Shown: piece by piece, positions 1 to 8,133 of the stretch
Layout: the number at the start of each line of letters is the position of its first letter
How positions within the stretch are numbered: the first letter of the stretch is position 1
Source of the DNA: DATELY01 sp035276085
GTDB lineage: Bacteria; Pseudomonadota; Gammaproteobacteria; Steroidobacterales; Steroidobacteraceae
DNA length: 15,950 bases
Reading direction: 5' to 3'
Assembly (NCBI GenBank): GCA_035276085.1
Contig: DATELY010000140.1
Span: 1-15,950 of the forward strand
Notes under the pieces: model-generated
Told to the model about the DNA's origin: nothing
The model's database searches: none
What the model saw: only the letters and a program-made list of their open reading frames with translations
Position numbers and translations under genes: made by a program

Positions 1-2
1 CG

Positions 3-851
3 CTGCAACAGACAGCGTTGCAGCACATCGCGGATGTATTCGTGCGCAAGACACGCTTCGATCCACTGTACGAGGCGCAGAACGAGCAGCTGTTGGCCGA
101 TCGCCTGCCGAGCTTGCTCGAGAGCTTGCACGCGCAAGAGACGACCGAATGCACGATGGAAGCGCGCAGCAGCACGTATTCGGTCGAGCTGACGCGAGCC
201 GGGCTGCTGGCTGCATTGAGTGGCGCCTATCAAGAGCTCGTGCAGCTCGTGCAAGGCGCTTTACGCGCGCACGAGATGTTGCAGTTGGCGCTCTCGCAGC
301 GTGTGAGTGCATGGCCAGGTCTGGTCGAACGGTTGAGCGACATCGCCGCAGTCGAAGCGCGAGTGCTGGCGCACGCTGCACCGGCGACTGGCGCGTTGCG
401 TCACCTTGCTGCGATCCGCCGCGGCCCCGAGTCGTTGGCATTGGTGACGCGCCTGCCTGCGGCATTGGCGGCTGGGTCGTCGGCCGTCGTGCCGGCGCCG
501 CTGCAGGTGCCGCGCGAACAGCAGCCAACGCATGTACTGTTCAACTCGCGCGCGATTGCGATCACGCCGCAGCCGCTGACGATCGGTTGGGCCGTGAACG
601 GCGCGGCACGTGCGTTGCTCGTGCCTTCCGGGGTGCCCGGCGTATCGCGAGCTCATTGCACGCTCGTGCGGCGCGCAGGCGCAGTGGTCGTCGAAGACCA
701 CAGCACGTATGGCTCGTTCATCAACGATGCGCGTGTGCAAGGTTCGGGCGTATTGAAGGTGGGCGACCGGCTGCGCCTCGGCGCACCCGGCATCGCTCTC
801 GATCTGATTCAACTGGTACACGACGATGGCTCACCCGCGCCGTCGCTTTGA
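3..851 (+). CDS. FHA-domain protein, 5' end outside window
   Basis: The frame is open to the left edge (LQQTA precedes the first possible TTG start at 18, which has no ribosome binding site), so this is the C-terminal part of a larger protein. A forkhead-associated domain, which usually binds phosphothreonine peptides, occupies about nt 573-804. Its signatures are the SRAHCTL strand, the HSTYGSFIND loop (equivalent to the usual STNGT-F-N) and the VGDRLRLG turn. The preceding ~150 residues are helical; the stretch around STYSVELTRAGLL is faintly like the substrate-domain end of Hsp70-like proteins, but I am not sure of that. A Pro/Ala linker (about nt 480-530) joins the two parts. The gene overlaps the next one by 26 bases, implying translational coupling and a shared job with the VWA proteins. 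No kinase is visible in the window. Confidence 0.8.
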   Translation: MQQTALQHIADVFVRKTRFDPLYEAQNEQLLADRLPSLLESLHAQETTECTMEARSSTYSVELTRAGLLAALSGAYQELVQLVQGALRAHEMLQLALSQRVSAWPGLVERLSDIAAVEARVLAHAAPATGALRHLAAIRRGPESLALVTRLPAALAAGSSAVVPAPLQVPREQQPTHVLFNSRAIAITPQPLTIGWAVNGAARALLVPSGVPGVSRAHCTLVRRAGAVVVEDHSTYGSFINDARVQGSGVLKVGDRLRLGAPGIALDLIQLVHDDGSPAPSL

Positions 852-1926
852 CATCTTCAGCATGTCCTTCCTGGACACGATCTGCTGCGCGTTCGGCGCC
901 ATCGTGCTGCTGTACATGGTCATCAACGCCGCGAGCGGCCGGCAGTTTCAGAAGAACACCGCCGACCTGCACGCCGAGGTCGACCGCGTCGAACAGGAAG
1001 TGCTCGAGGGCTATCAGAATCTCGCGGTACTACGGAACGCAATGGTCAGTACCGATGAGGAAACGAAGAAGGCACAAGGAATGGCCACGCGCATCATCGA
1101 CGAGACGACGCAGACGAAGGAGCAGCTCGCCGATGCCGAAGGGAAAACGATCTCTCGGCGCGAGGCCATCGAGAAATTGAAAGCCGAGCTCAAGTCGCTC
1201 GAAGAGGGCACACGCCGCCTGGAAGGCGGCTCCAAGAGCCAAGGCCAGCCGGGTACTCGCGTGCGCGGCTTCGAAGGCGAAGGCGATCGCCAGTACCTCA
1301 CGGGTCTGAAAGTGGGCGGCGAGCGCATCTTCATCCTCGTCGATGCATCGGCGAGCATGCTCGACGACACGGTCGTCAATGTTCTGCGCATGCGCAACAT
1401 GTCGCCCGCTCGCAAGCTGCTGTCGGTGAAATGGCGCCGCACGGTCATGACCGTCGATTGGCTTGCGGCGCAGATTCCCGAGAAAGGCCGTTTCCAGATC
1501 TATGCGTTCAACACGAAAGCGTGGGCGTTGACGCCGCAGTCGGAGGGGAAATGGCTGGAGACGCGCGATGCGAATTCGATGAACGATGCACTGCGCGCTC
1601 TGCGCGAAGTGGTGCCGCAGGACGGCACCAGTCTGGAGAATGCGTTCGCTGCGCTGAATGCCATGACGCCTGCACCGGACAACGTGATCATGATCACCGA
1701 CGGTCTGCCCACGCAGGCAACGAGCGTGCCCGTCCTGCGCAAAGTGGTGAGCGGCGAGCAGCGCCTCGATCTGTTCGAGCGTGCCTGGCGCAAGTACCCA
1801 CGCAAGATTCCGTTCAACGTCATCCTGATGCCGATGGAAGGCGATCCCGCCGCGCCCAGCGCGTTCTGGCTCGCCGCCCGGCAGACGGGTGGCGCCTTCA
1901 TGAGCCCGTCGAAGGATTGGCCGTGA
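826..1926 (+). CDS. Membrane-anchored coiled-coil VWA protein (copy 1)
   Basis: This is a 366-residue protein. A short basic N terminus (HPRRR) precedes one hydrophobic helix at about residues 15-34, which begins with the block FSMSFLDTICCAFGA (11-25) and contains a lone acidic residue, Asp17. Residues 40-135 are charged and heptad-like, so probably a coiled coil. A VWA domain runs from about 166 to the end with a complete metal site: DASAS (173-177), DGTSL with Thr268, and TDG with Asp292. VWA domains bind protein ligands through a divalent metal. The expected topology is N-in with the head in the periplasm (inference). The ATG at 826 is favoured because the RR-FD-FSMSF start is shared with the second copy; no good Shine-Dalgarno is seen, fitting coupling to the overlapping FHA gene. 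The partner substrate is unknown. Confidence 0.85.
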   Translation: MAHPRRRFDIFSMSFLDTICCAFGAIVLLYMVINAASGRQFQKNTADLHAEVDRVEQEVLEGYQNLAVLRNAMVSTDEETKKAQGMATRIIDETTQTKEQLADAEGKTISRREAIEKLKAELKSLEEGTRRLEGGSKSQGQPGTRVRGFEGEGDRQYLTGLKVGGERIFILVDASASMLDDTVVNVLRMRNMSPARKLLSVKWRRTVMTVDWLAAQIPEKGRFQIYAFNTKAWALTPQSEGKWLETRDANSMNDALRALREVVPQDGTSLENAFAALNAMTPAPDNVIMITDGLPTQATSVPVLRKVVSGEQRLDLFERAWRKYPRKIPFNVILMPMEGDPAAPSAFWLAARQTGGAFMSPSKDWP

Positions 1927-1930
1927 GGGT

Positions 1931-1949
1931 GCCAACACTGCGTGTTGGC
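1931..1949. repeat. Small perfect hairpin after VWA copy 1
   Basis: GCCAACAC (1931-1938) and GTGTTGGC (1942-1949) form an 8-bp perfect stem with a 3-base loop, five bases after the stop codon. No T-run follows, so it is more likely an RNA 3'-end stabiliser or processing point than a terminator within the operon. Confidence 0.6.
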
Positions 1950-1963
1950 GGGCTTGCCGGCTT

Positions 1964-2040
1964 GCTGGTCAGCTGGTCGGCTGGCCAGAGGGTTGGCTGC
2001 GCGCGCGAGTTCCTTCTGGCCAGCCGACCAGCCGACCAGC
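1964..2040. repeat. Long inverted repeat built of ~8-bp units
   Basis: Arms 1964-1989 and 2015-2040 are 26 bases each and complementary at 25 of 26 positions around a 25-base loop. Each arm is itself made of degenerate 8-base units (GCTGGTCA, GCTGGTCG, GCTGGCCA), and the right-hand series continues degenerately to about 2053. It lies between the two VWA genes and ends about 20 bases before the second start codon, so a folded RNA would reduce or uncouple expression of the second copy. It may be a dispersed element; compare the arrays near 3954 and 8142. Confidence 0.8.
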
Positions 2041-2061
2041 CGACCGGCTGACCAAAACCCC

Positions 2062-3156
2062 ATGCGCCGTAGCCGCGACTTCGACGTCTTCAGCATGTCC
2101 TTCCTGGACACGATCTGCTGTGCGTTCGGCGCAGTGATCCTGCTGTTCGTCCTGAGCAAGTTCGGCGAGCCCAAGGCGTTGGAGCAGTCGCGGCTGAAGA
2201 TGGAGGGACAGGTCATCGCGATGGAGCAGGAGCTCGCGGAAATTCGCGGCGAGACCGAGATACTCAATCGCGATCTGAAAGCGCGCAAAGTGCAGTTGTC
2301 CGAAGAGAGCCTGCGTGTGGCGCGTCTGCGGGGGGACTTGAGCAATCTGCGCGGACAGTTCAAAGCATCGCGACAGGAAGCGGATGTGCAGAATCAGATC
2401 GAAGGCCAGCTCGTCTCCGCACAGCAAAAGCTGTCGGCCGAGATGAAGCGCGTGCTCGGCGAAGGCTTCCGTCGCAAGGCCGACGATGCCATCGGCGGCA
2501 TTCCCGTCGACAGCGAATACATCATCTTCTGCATCGATACGTCGGGCAGCATGTTCAATTACGTCTGGCCGATGATGCTGCAGAAGCTCGAGCAGATCTT
2601 GAATATCTACCCGCACGTAAAGGGCTTTCAGGTCATGAACGACGAAGGCACTTACATGTTTCCGGGCTATCGCGGCAAGTGGATCTCGGATACGCCAGAG
2701 CAGCGGAAGACGGTCATCCAGCGCCTGCGCAATTGGAACGCGTTTTCCAACTCCAGTCCGATCGAAGGTATCGTCGAGGCGATCCGCACGTATCACTCGA
2801 AGGACAAGCTCATCAGCGTCTACGTATTCGGGGACGAGTTCACGGGTCCTTCCATCGATTCCGTCGTGAAGGCAGTTGACGTAATCAATCGCGAGGACCA
2901 GACGGGTGAGCGCCGGGTACGCATTCACGCGCTGGGATTTCCCGTGCGCCCGGATGCGCCGCAATACACGAGCGTGCGGTTCGCCACGCTCATGCGCATC
3001 ATCTGCCAGCGCAACGGCGGTTCTTTCGTGGGCTTGGAAGAGCCGAAGGAGCGGCCGCGAATCCAGATCGGTGATTCGCGCATTGCTCCTGAGACGCAAA
3101 CGGCGCAGCCTGCTTTGCAGGCCGAGCCAGTAGAGAAGCGGGCGCCGCACAGCTGA
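2062..3156 (+). CDS. Membrane-anchored coiled-coil VWA protein (copy 2)
   Basis: This is a 364-residue paralogue of the preceding gene with the same layout: a basic start, FSMSFLDTICCAFGA (10-24) opening a transmembrane helix to about 32 with Asp16 inside it, a predicted coiled coil at about 38-132, and a VWA domain from about 152 to 327. The first metal motif is canonical, DTSGS (159-163). The usual second and third motifs are altered: NSSP near 230-233 stands where DGTS is expected, and FGDEF (256-260) replaces TDG. The tail after about 330 is Pro/Ala/Glu-rich and probably disordered. The in-frame GTG at 1942 would put the intergenic inverted repeat into the protein, so the ATG at 2062 is chosen; its Shine-Dalgarno is poor. 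Two unlike copies in one operon suggest a heterodimer or division of labour (inference). Confidence 0.85.
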   Translation: MRRSRDFDVFSMSFLDTICCAFGAVILLFVLSKFGEPKALEQSRLKMEGQVIAMEQELAEIRGETEILNRDLKARKVQLSEESLRVARLRGDLSNLRGQFKASRQEADVQNQIEGQLVSAQQKLSAEMKRVLGEGFRRKADDAIGGIPVDSEYIIFCIDTSGSMFNYVWPMMLQKLEQILNIYPHVKGFQVMNDEGTYMFPGYRGKWISDTPEQRKTVIQRLRNWNAFSNSSPIEGIVEAIRTYHSKDKLISVYVFGDEFTGPSIDSVVKAVDVINREDQTGERRVRIHALGFPVRPDAPQYTSVRFATLMRIICQRNGGSFVGLEEPKERPRIQIGDSRIAPETQTAQPALQAEPVEKRAPHS

Positions 3157-3183
3157 TCGCGCGCGCCGCCAGAGGTTACGACG

Positions 3184-3960
3184 GTGAAACTTTCCAATCG
3201 CGTGGGGCCGCGCGCGCTCCTGCTGGTGGCCCTCGGTGCTGGCGCGTTGACGGCGTGCTTTCCCATCAAGTTCGAAGCGCGCATGCCCCTGCCTCGGCCC
3301 TTGATCGCGAAGATGCCGTTCGCGGTGGCGCTGCATGTCCCAAGTGAGTTCTCCTCCTTCGCTCAGAAGGAAAAACGCTGGAGCGTGAACTGGGAAGTCG
3401 CGCTCGGTAAGGCGCAGACCGAAGGCTTCACGAACCTGTTGAATGCCATGTTCGATCGCGTGGTCGTCGTCGACAGCGTCGATGCCGCAACTCATGGCGA
3501 GCCTGTGCGCGCGATCCTCGAGCCCGCCATCGAGGAGTATGCGTTCGTGACACCGCGCGATGCGGGTTCATCGTTCTTCGCGGTGAGCATCAAGTATCGA
3601 ATGGGCATTTACACGCCCGAGGGCAAGTTGGCCGACTCGTGGGCCTTCACCGGCTACGGCAGCGCGCCGACCTCCGGCATGTCCGACCAGGATTCATTGC
3701 AGCGGGCCACCGCGCTCGCGTTGCGCGATGCGGCGGCCAAATTGGCGGTGGAGTTTCGCGATCAGGAAATCGTACGCGAGCTGTTGCCGCCCGCGGATGC
3801 GGAAGGCTCCGGTGCACCTGCGGCGAAGCCTGCTGCGGGGGAAGGCGGGACCGTGCCTGCCGCGACGCCAGGTTCCGAACCGAGCGTCGCGCCGGGCTCG
3901 CAGCCAACGGCAGTGCCAAACCCGGTCAATTCGGGAGGAGGAAAGGGCGAAACGGCGTAA
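3184..3960 (+). CDS. Outer- or inner-membrane lipoprotein of unknown function
   Basis: This is a 258-residue protein starting at GTG 3184 (an AGAGG element lies about 10 bases upstream). The N terminus is a lipoprotein signal: basic NR residues, a hydrophobic core LLLVALGAGAL, and the lipobox LTAC with Cys25. The residue after Cys is Phe, not Asp, so there is no inner-membrane retention signal by the E. coli rule. The mature part (about 26-205) has alternating strands and ends in a helix around ALRDAAAKLAVEF, a general look shared with small YajG/LPP20-like lipoproteins, but I do not recognise a named family. The last ~55 residues are Ala/Pro/Gly-rich and probably disordered. It starts 27 bases after VWA copy 2, so it is likely the envelope partner of the VWA pair. 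Its stop codon lies within a tandem repeat. Confidence 0.8.
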   Translation: MKLSNRVGPRALLLVALGAGALTACFPIKFEARMPLPRPLIAKMPFAVALHVPSEFSSFAQKEKRWSVNWEVALGKAQTEGFTNLLNAMFDRVVVVDSVDAATHGEPVRAILEPAIEEYAFVTPRDAGSSFFAVSIKYRMGIYTPEGKLADSWAFTGYGSAPTSGMSDQDSLQRATALALRDAAAKLAVEFRDQEIVRELLPPADAEGSGAPAAKPAAGEGGTVPAATPGSEPSVAPGSQPTAVPNPVNSGGGKGETA

Positions 3961-4070
3961 TGGGGGAAATGGCGTAATGGGGGAAATGGCGTAATGGCGT
4001 AATGGAGTCAGAAATCACGCTCGTGACGCCATACCGCCATACCGCCATACCGCCATATAGCCATATCGCC
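3954..4070. repeat. Array of 8- and 17-bp repeats with inverted arms between convergent genes
   Basis: The left part has two perfect 17-base copies (3954-3970 and 3971-3987: GGCGTAAT plus GGGGGAAAT), then two more GGCGTAAT units (3988-4003). The right part has three perfect ATACCGCC units (4031-4054) followed by ATATAGCC and ATATCGCC. The right unit reversed (GGCGGTAT) pairs with the left unit at 6 of 8 positions, so the RNA can fold back from either strand. The array covers the lipoprotein stop codon and ends six bases before the TPR gene stop codon. A bidirectional terminator role is plausible but not shown. Confidence 0.8.
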
Positions 4071-4075
4071 TTCAC

Positions 4076-5485
4076 TCACGAGCCGTCTTTCTCTTTATCC
4101 TTCTTCAGCGACTTGAACATCTGCCGTAAGCGCACGCCCGTCGTCGCGACCGGCTCACCATTGATGAAGCGCGGACGGAAACGCGCTTGCGATACCGCCG
4201 CCAGCGTATCGCTGATCTGCCGCTTGCTCGCATCGGCTTCCACGACGACGGGCTTCTCCACTTCGCCTGTGGCGTTCACGGTGAACTCCACCAGCACGGA
4301 GCGATCCTCGACTTCCTCGGGCGGCCGATTGACGTAACGACCGGCCGAAATCGGAACGGGGTAGTACAGCCGCACGGGTACTTCGAAGAATTCGGAAGTC
4401 TCCAGCGGTGCTTGATCCGGGCTCGTCCTGAGGGTGACCGCGCGCTGGTAGATCGACAGCGCCTTCTTTTCGTCCTGTTTGATCTGGAACCAGTCGCCGT
4501 AGTTGATCAGCGCGCGGCTGAGGGCGGCGGGCTGGGGCTGCGGCTGCAACTCGAGGATCTTCACCGCGCGTTCGAGTGCATGTTCGCCCTCGGTGTTCAG
4601 GTACTTCGGACCCGCAAAGCGTGGATCCGGTTGCTCTTCCGGCAAACCGGCGGGGCCACCGCCGAAGTTGATCGTCGAGCGTTCGCGCTGGCGGCCGTCG
4701 TCCAGACGCGGAATCACGAGCTCGCGCGTGTAGCTGCGCGCGAGGCCCTGCAGCGGCTCCACCATCTCGATCGACCCTTTGCCCCGCTTCTGCTGCACGA
4801 TCTCGACAGCCTGGCGATACAGCATGCGCGATGTCGGCCCATCGCCCACGCGCGAATACCAATCGGCGATATCGCAAAGCGTCGACACGATGCGCGGGTC
4901 GCGCGCGCCATAACTGCGTTCGGCAATGGCTCGCAGGTAGTCCATGTGCCGTTGCGCGTCCTCCAGCGCGTTCAGCTCCGTGTAGCTCTCGGTCAGTTGC
5001 TTGAGGACGGGCGCCTGGTGCAGGTCGAACAGGCCCGAGTTGCGCCGACTGATGATCAGGGCGCGCTCCAGCAGCGCAACGGCTTGGTCATGCTGATGCA
5101 TGCGCCCGTACAGCAGGCCGAGCCCGGTCAAGGGTTCGACGAGCCGACTATCCGAAGCACCCAGGTCGCGCTCGGCGACCTGGAGAGCCTCCTTGAAACT
5201 CGCTTCGGCGGCGGCCGTGTTGTCGAGCGCCACGTACGCGCGGCCGATGAAGGTGTTGGCCTCGACGACGTCCTGCGCGCGGTGCGGTTGTTCCGCGTGG
5301 GCCATTTCCAGGAGCTGCTGGGCCGTTTTCAACGCCTGCTCGTGGTTGAGCGTGCGCATCTGCACTTCGAACTGCTCGACCAGATCGCGGTGTGGCGTCT
5401 GTGCATAGGTCACGAGGGCGGTGACCAGACACAGGGTTGCCGTGAAGATCCGACCCCATGGGATGTTCGCGTTGCGTGATTTCAT
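4076..5485 (-). CDS. Secreted TPR protein with TonB-like C-terminal domain
   Basis: This is a 469-residue protein. Residues 1-29 form a Sec signal peptide (basic start, core IFTATLCLVTALV, cleavage after YAQ). The body (about 45-350) is made of tetratricopeptide-type helical pairs; the clearest are around ANTFIGRAYVALDN, GLGLLYGRMHQHDQAVALLERAL and ALINYGDWFQIKQDEKKALSIYQRAV. Residues 396-458 look like the TonB C-terminal fold (VLVEFTVNATGEVEKPVVV, then RFRPRFINGEPV). There is no membrane anchor other than the signal peptide, so it is probably periplasmic and not an energy-coupling TonB. Such TPR plus TonB-C proteins are common and mostly uncharacterised. It is convergent with the lipoprotein gene and divergent from the DUF4142 gene. 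Confidence 0.85.
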   Translation of the reverse strand: MKSRNANIPWGRIFTATLCLVTALVTYAQTPHRDLVEQFEVQMRTLNHEQALKTAQQLLEMAHAEQPHRAQDVVEANTFIGRAYVALDNTAAAEASFKEALQVAERDLGASDSRLVEPLTGLGLLYGRMHQHDQAVALLERALIISRRNSGLFDLHQAPVLKQLTESYTELNALEDAQRHMDYLRAIAERSYGARDPRIVSTLCDIADWYSRVGDGPTSRMLYRQAVEIVQQKRGKGSIEMVEPLQGLARSYTRELVIPRLDDGRQRERSTINFGGGPAGLPEEQPDPRFAGPKYLNTEGEHALERAVKILELQPQPQPAALSRALINYGDWFQIKQDEKKALSIYQRAVTLRTSPDQAPLETSEFFEVPVRLYYPVPISAGRYVNRPPEEVEDRSVLVEFTVNATGEVEKPVVVEADASKRQISDTLAAVSQARFRPRFINGEPVATTGVRLRQMFKSLKKDKEKDGS

Positions 5486-5686
5486 CGCTGCAAAGCATAG
5501 CCGGTCGCACAGTCGGCAGTGAGAGTGGCGCGGGCATGTATACCGACGTTACGCCTTGGCGATACACGTCGCGCGTCGTCCACTCGCGATCAGTGAGTAC
5601 CGGCATTGATGCCCTGTAGTTGCGTCGTTCGGGATCGAGCGGTCGCAGCCGCTAGCGGACTGCAACGGTCGAACCAGACCGTCTTC

Positions 5687-5726
5687 CGTCCCCTCCCCTG
5701 CGATAGCGGGGGAGGTAGGGTGGGGG
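5687..5726 (+). repeat. Dispersed GC-rich palindromic repeat, solo copy
   Basis: Same unit as at 8342, 14299 and 15856: a CCCCTCCCCTGCG head, AGCGGGGGAGG middle, and a G-rich tail ending TGGGGG. The head and middle are mutually complementary. This copy is unpaired and sits in a divergent region, with GATAGC where the others have GAAGC. Confidence 0.75.
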
Positions 5727-5970
5727 CGCCTGCGTTTGCCACTGTCCTTACCGCATGCTCGCCGCCGTCGCAGAACGCCCTCACCGCGCAGTTCATTCAT
5801 AGCGACGGCGGAAGTTACATGCACGAATGAATCGCTGCCGCCGCCGCTGCTCCCGCACGCCGCACGGGACCCATCAGCCCCACGTGTCGCCCGACGCTAA
5901 GCGGCTGAGTATCAAGCTCTTTGACGCGCGTGGTGCAACGCCAATGAAGTGCCGCCATCCGGCAACCCGA

Positions 5971-5986
5971 TGGCATGTCCATTGCA
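5971..5986 (+). promoter_or_regulatory. Sigma-54 (RpoN) promoter upstream of DUF4142 gene
   Basis: TGGCATGTCCATTGCA matches the -24/-12 consensus TGGCAC-N5-TTGCA at all but one defined base. GG (5972-5973) and GC (5984-5985) are separated by exactly 10 bases, as required. Transcription would start near 5997, giving a leader of about 60 bases to the ATG at 6058. Confidence 0.8.
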
Positions 5987-6057
5987 CCTTGCGATGCGCA
6001 CGATTCAAGTCCCGAGGCCCCGCACTCGGGGCACGGAAACTCACAACGGAGGACACT

Positions 6058-6807
6058 ATGCATACTTGGAAATCCATCGCGCTTGCATTGGCCGTAGCAA
6101 CGACCTTGAGCGCGTATGCCGATGATCGAACCAACACGAACTCGAGCGGCACACCGAACTCGGCTGCGGACACCCGTTACGGATCTTCCACCAACACGGC
6201 GATGCCGGATCGGACGGAGCCCACCGGTGGAACGAGCTCATCGTCGAGCACACGCGCATCGGGAACCGCAGGCTCGGACACGATGAGCGATCACGCTCAT
6301 ATGAGTGGCTCGACCGCTGCGACTCGCAACGACCCTGAGCTGCAGAATCTGACCACGGAGAAATTCTTCCACACGGCTGCGGCGGCCGGCATGAAGGAAG
6401 TGCAAGCAGCCGAGCTCGCGCTGCGCAATGGCAAGAGCGATCAAGTGAAGTCGTTTGCGCGCCAGATGGTGTCCGATCACACCAAGCAGAACAGTCAGCT
6501 CACGACCCTTGCGGCGCAGAAGAACGTGCAAGTGCCGAAAGATCTGCCGGCGAAGGACGAGGCAGATATCGAGAAGCTGCGCGCCGCCACGGGCAGCACA
6601 TTCGATACGACGTTCTCGCAGCAGATGAAGCTGGATCACGAGAAGGCAGTGGCGCTGTTCCAGAGCTGTGCCAACGGCAAGAAGATCGCGAGCGACGTAC
6701 GCAAATTCTGTAGCGACAGCCTGCCAACGCTGGAGGAGCACAATCAGGCGGCAAGCAACCTGCAGACGCGTTCCACCACTACGCGCGCGGCATCCACGGA
6801 CGAGTAA
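6058..6807 (+). CDS. DUF4142 family exported protein
   Basis: This is a 249-residue protein starting at ATG 6058 behind a strong GGAGG; longer in-frame extensions upstream would run through the sigma-54 promoter and are rejected. Residues 1-21 are a Sec signal peptide (cleavage after AYA). Residues 22-98 are a Ser/Thr/Asn-rich, probably disordered linker. The DUF4142 helical domain covers about 102-236, with the family histidines in SDH (His140), LDHEKA (His194) and LEEH (His228), and two Cys (204, 218) that could form a disulphide. Members are periplasmic or envelope proteins of unknown biochemical function, often found among osmotic, desiccation and oxidative stress genes. The sigma-54 promoter upstream and the activator gene just downstream suggest control by that regulator. 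Confidence 0.9.
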   Translation: MHTWKSIALALAVATTLSAYADDRTNTNSSGTPNSAADTRYGSSTNTAMPDRTEPTGGTSSSSSTRASGTAGSDTMSDHAHMSGSTAATRNDPELQNLTTEKFFHTAAAAGMKEVQAAELALRNGKSDQVKSFARQMVSDHTKQNSQLTTLAAQKNVQVPKDLPAKDEADIEKLRAATGSTFDTTFSQQMKLDHEKAVALFQSCANGKKIASDVRKFCSDSLPTLEEHNQAASNLQTRSTTTRAASTDE

Positions 6808-6823
6808 CGCCAGCGACGCGCAG

Positions 6824-6853
6824 GTCGTGCCTCCCTTGTGAGGGAGGCACGAC
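6824..6853 (+). terminator. Strong hairpin after DUF4142 gene
   Basis: GTCGTGCCTCCCT and AGGGAGGCACGAC form a perfect 13-bp stem around the loop TGTG, 16 bases after the stop codon. No U-tract follows, so it may be an imperfect intrinsic terminator or an mRNA end protector separating this gene from the activator gene. Confidence 0.65.
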
Positions 6854-7007
6854 GGGCTCGCCGACCCAATCTCCTCACGTGCGTGTCGGCAGCTTGAGCA
6901 CGCCCTCGTGCGTGTCGCGCGGTGTGTGCGAACCACGGACGGCGCCGCCGGAACTGCACTCTCCTGCATCGAGTTAACTTTCCGTGATCGACTTTGCAGT
7001 TGCTCAC

Positions 7008-7027
7008 GCGCGTGCGGCCACACGCGC
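7008..7027. repeat. Inverted repeat upstream of the sigma-54 activator gene
   Basis: GCGCGTG and CACGCGC form a 7-bp perfect inverted repeat with a six-base centre, about 75 bases before the activator start codon. It could be an operator or an RNA hairpin; no sigma-54 promoter was found in front of this gene. Confidence 0.35.
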
Positions 7028-7102
7028 TCTGCAGTCTCTCATCGCCAGTGCCACCTCTTGTTCGCTTCGCGATGAGTCGTCGATAAGCACACCGGAGAGA
7101 GC

Positions 7103-8131
<1,029 letters not shown>

Positions 8132-8133
8132 TA

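Larger units (their letters stand above)
5486..6057. other. Intergenic region between divergent TPR and DUF4142 genes
   Basis: This 572-base stretch carries no convincing gene; frames through it are short, with no ribosome binding site and an atypical composition. It holds one copy of the GC-rich palindromic repeat (5687-5726), a sigma-54 promoter (5971-5986), and a small CCCGAG/CTCGGG hairpin (6011-6030) in the predicted leader just before the GGAGG ribosome binding site of the DUF4142 gene. The activator sites expected about 80-150 bases upstream of the promoter would fall near 5850-5920; no clear inverted repeat was identified there. Confidence 0.6.

Noticed and set aside
149..1180. 343-residue open frame across the FHA/VWA boundary, + strand
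   Set aside because: It is Arg/Ala-rich, has no domain, and overlaps two genes with clear domains; an out-of-frame reading of GC-rich DNA.
1942..2061. Upstream GTG start for VWA copy 2
   Set aside because: Would translate the hairpin repeat and break the shared N-terminal layout of the paralogues.
1969..3495. 508-residue minus-strand open frame opposite VWA copy 2 and the lipoprotein
   Set aside because: Composition is rich in His/Arg/Leu as in antisense frames, no domain is seen, and it runs through the inverted repeat.
4187..5479. 430-residue plus-strand frame opposite the TPR gene
   Set aside because: Antisense shadow; the minus frame has a signal peptide, TPR helices and a TonB-like domain.
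5827..6057. N-terminal extension of the DUF4142 protein
   Set aside because: It would put the sigma-54 promoter inside the gene and displace the signal peptide; ATG 6058 has GGAGG.
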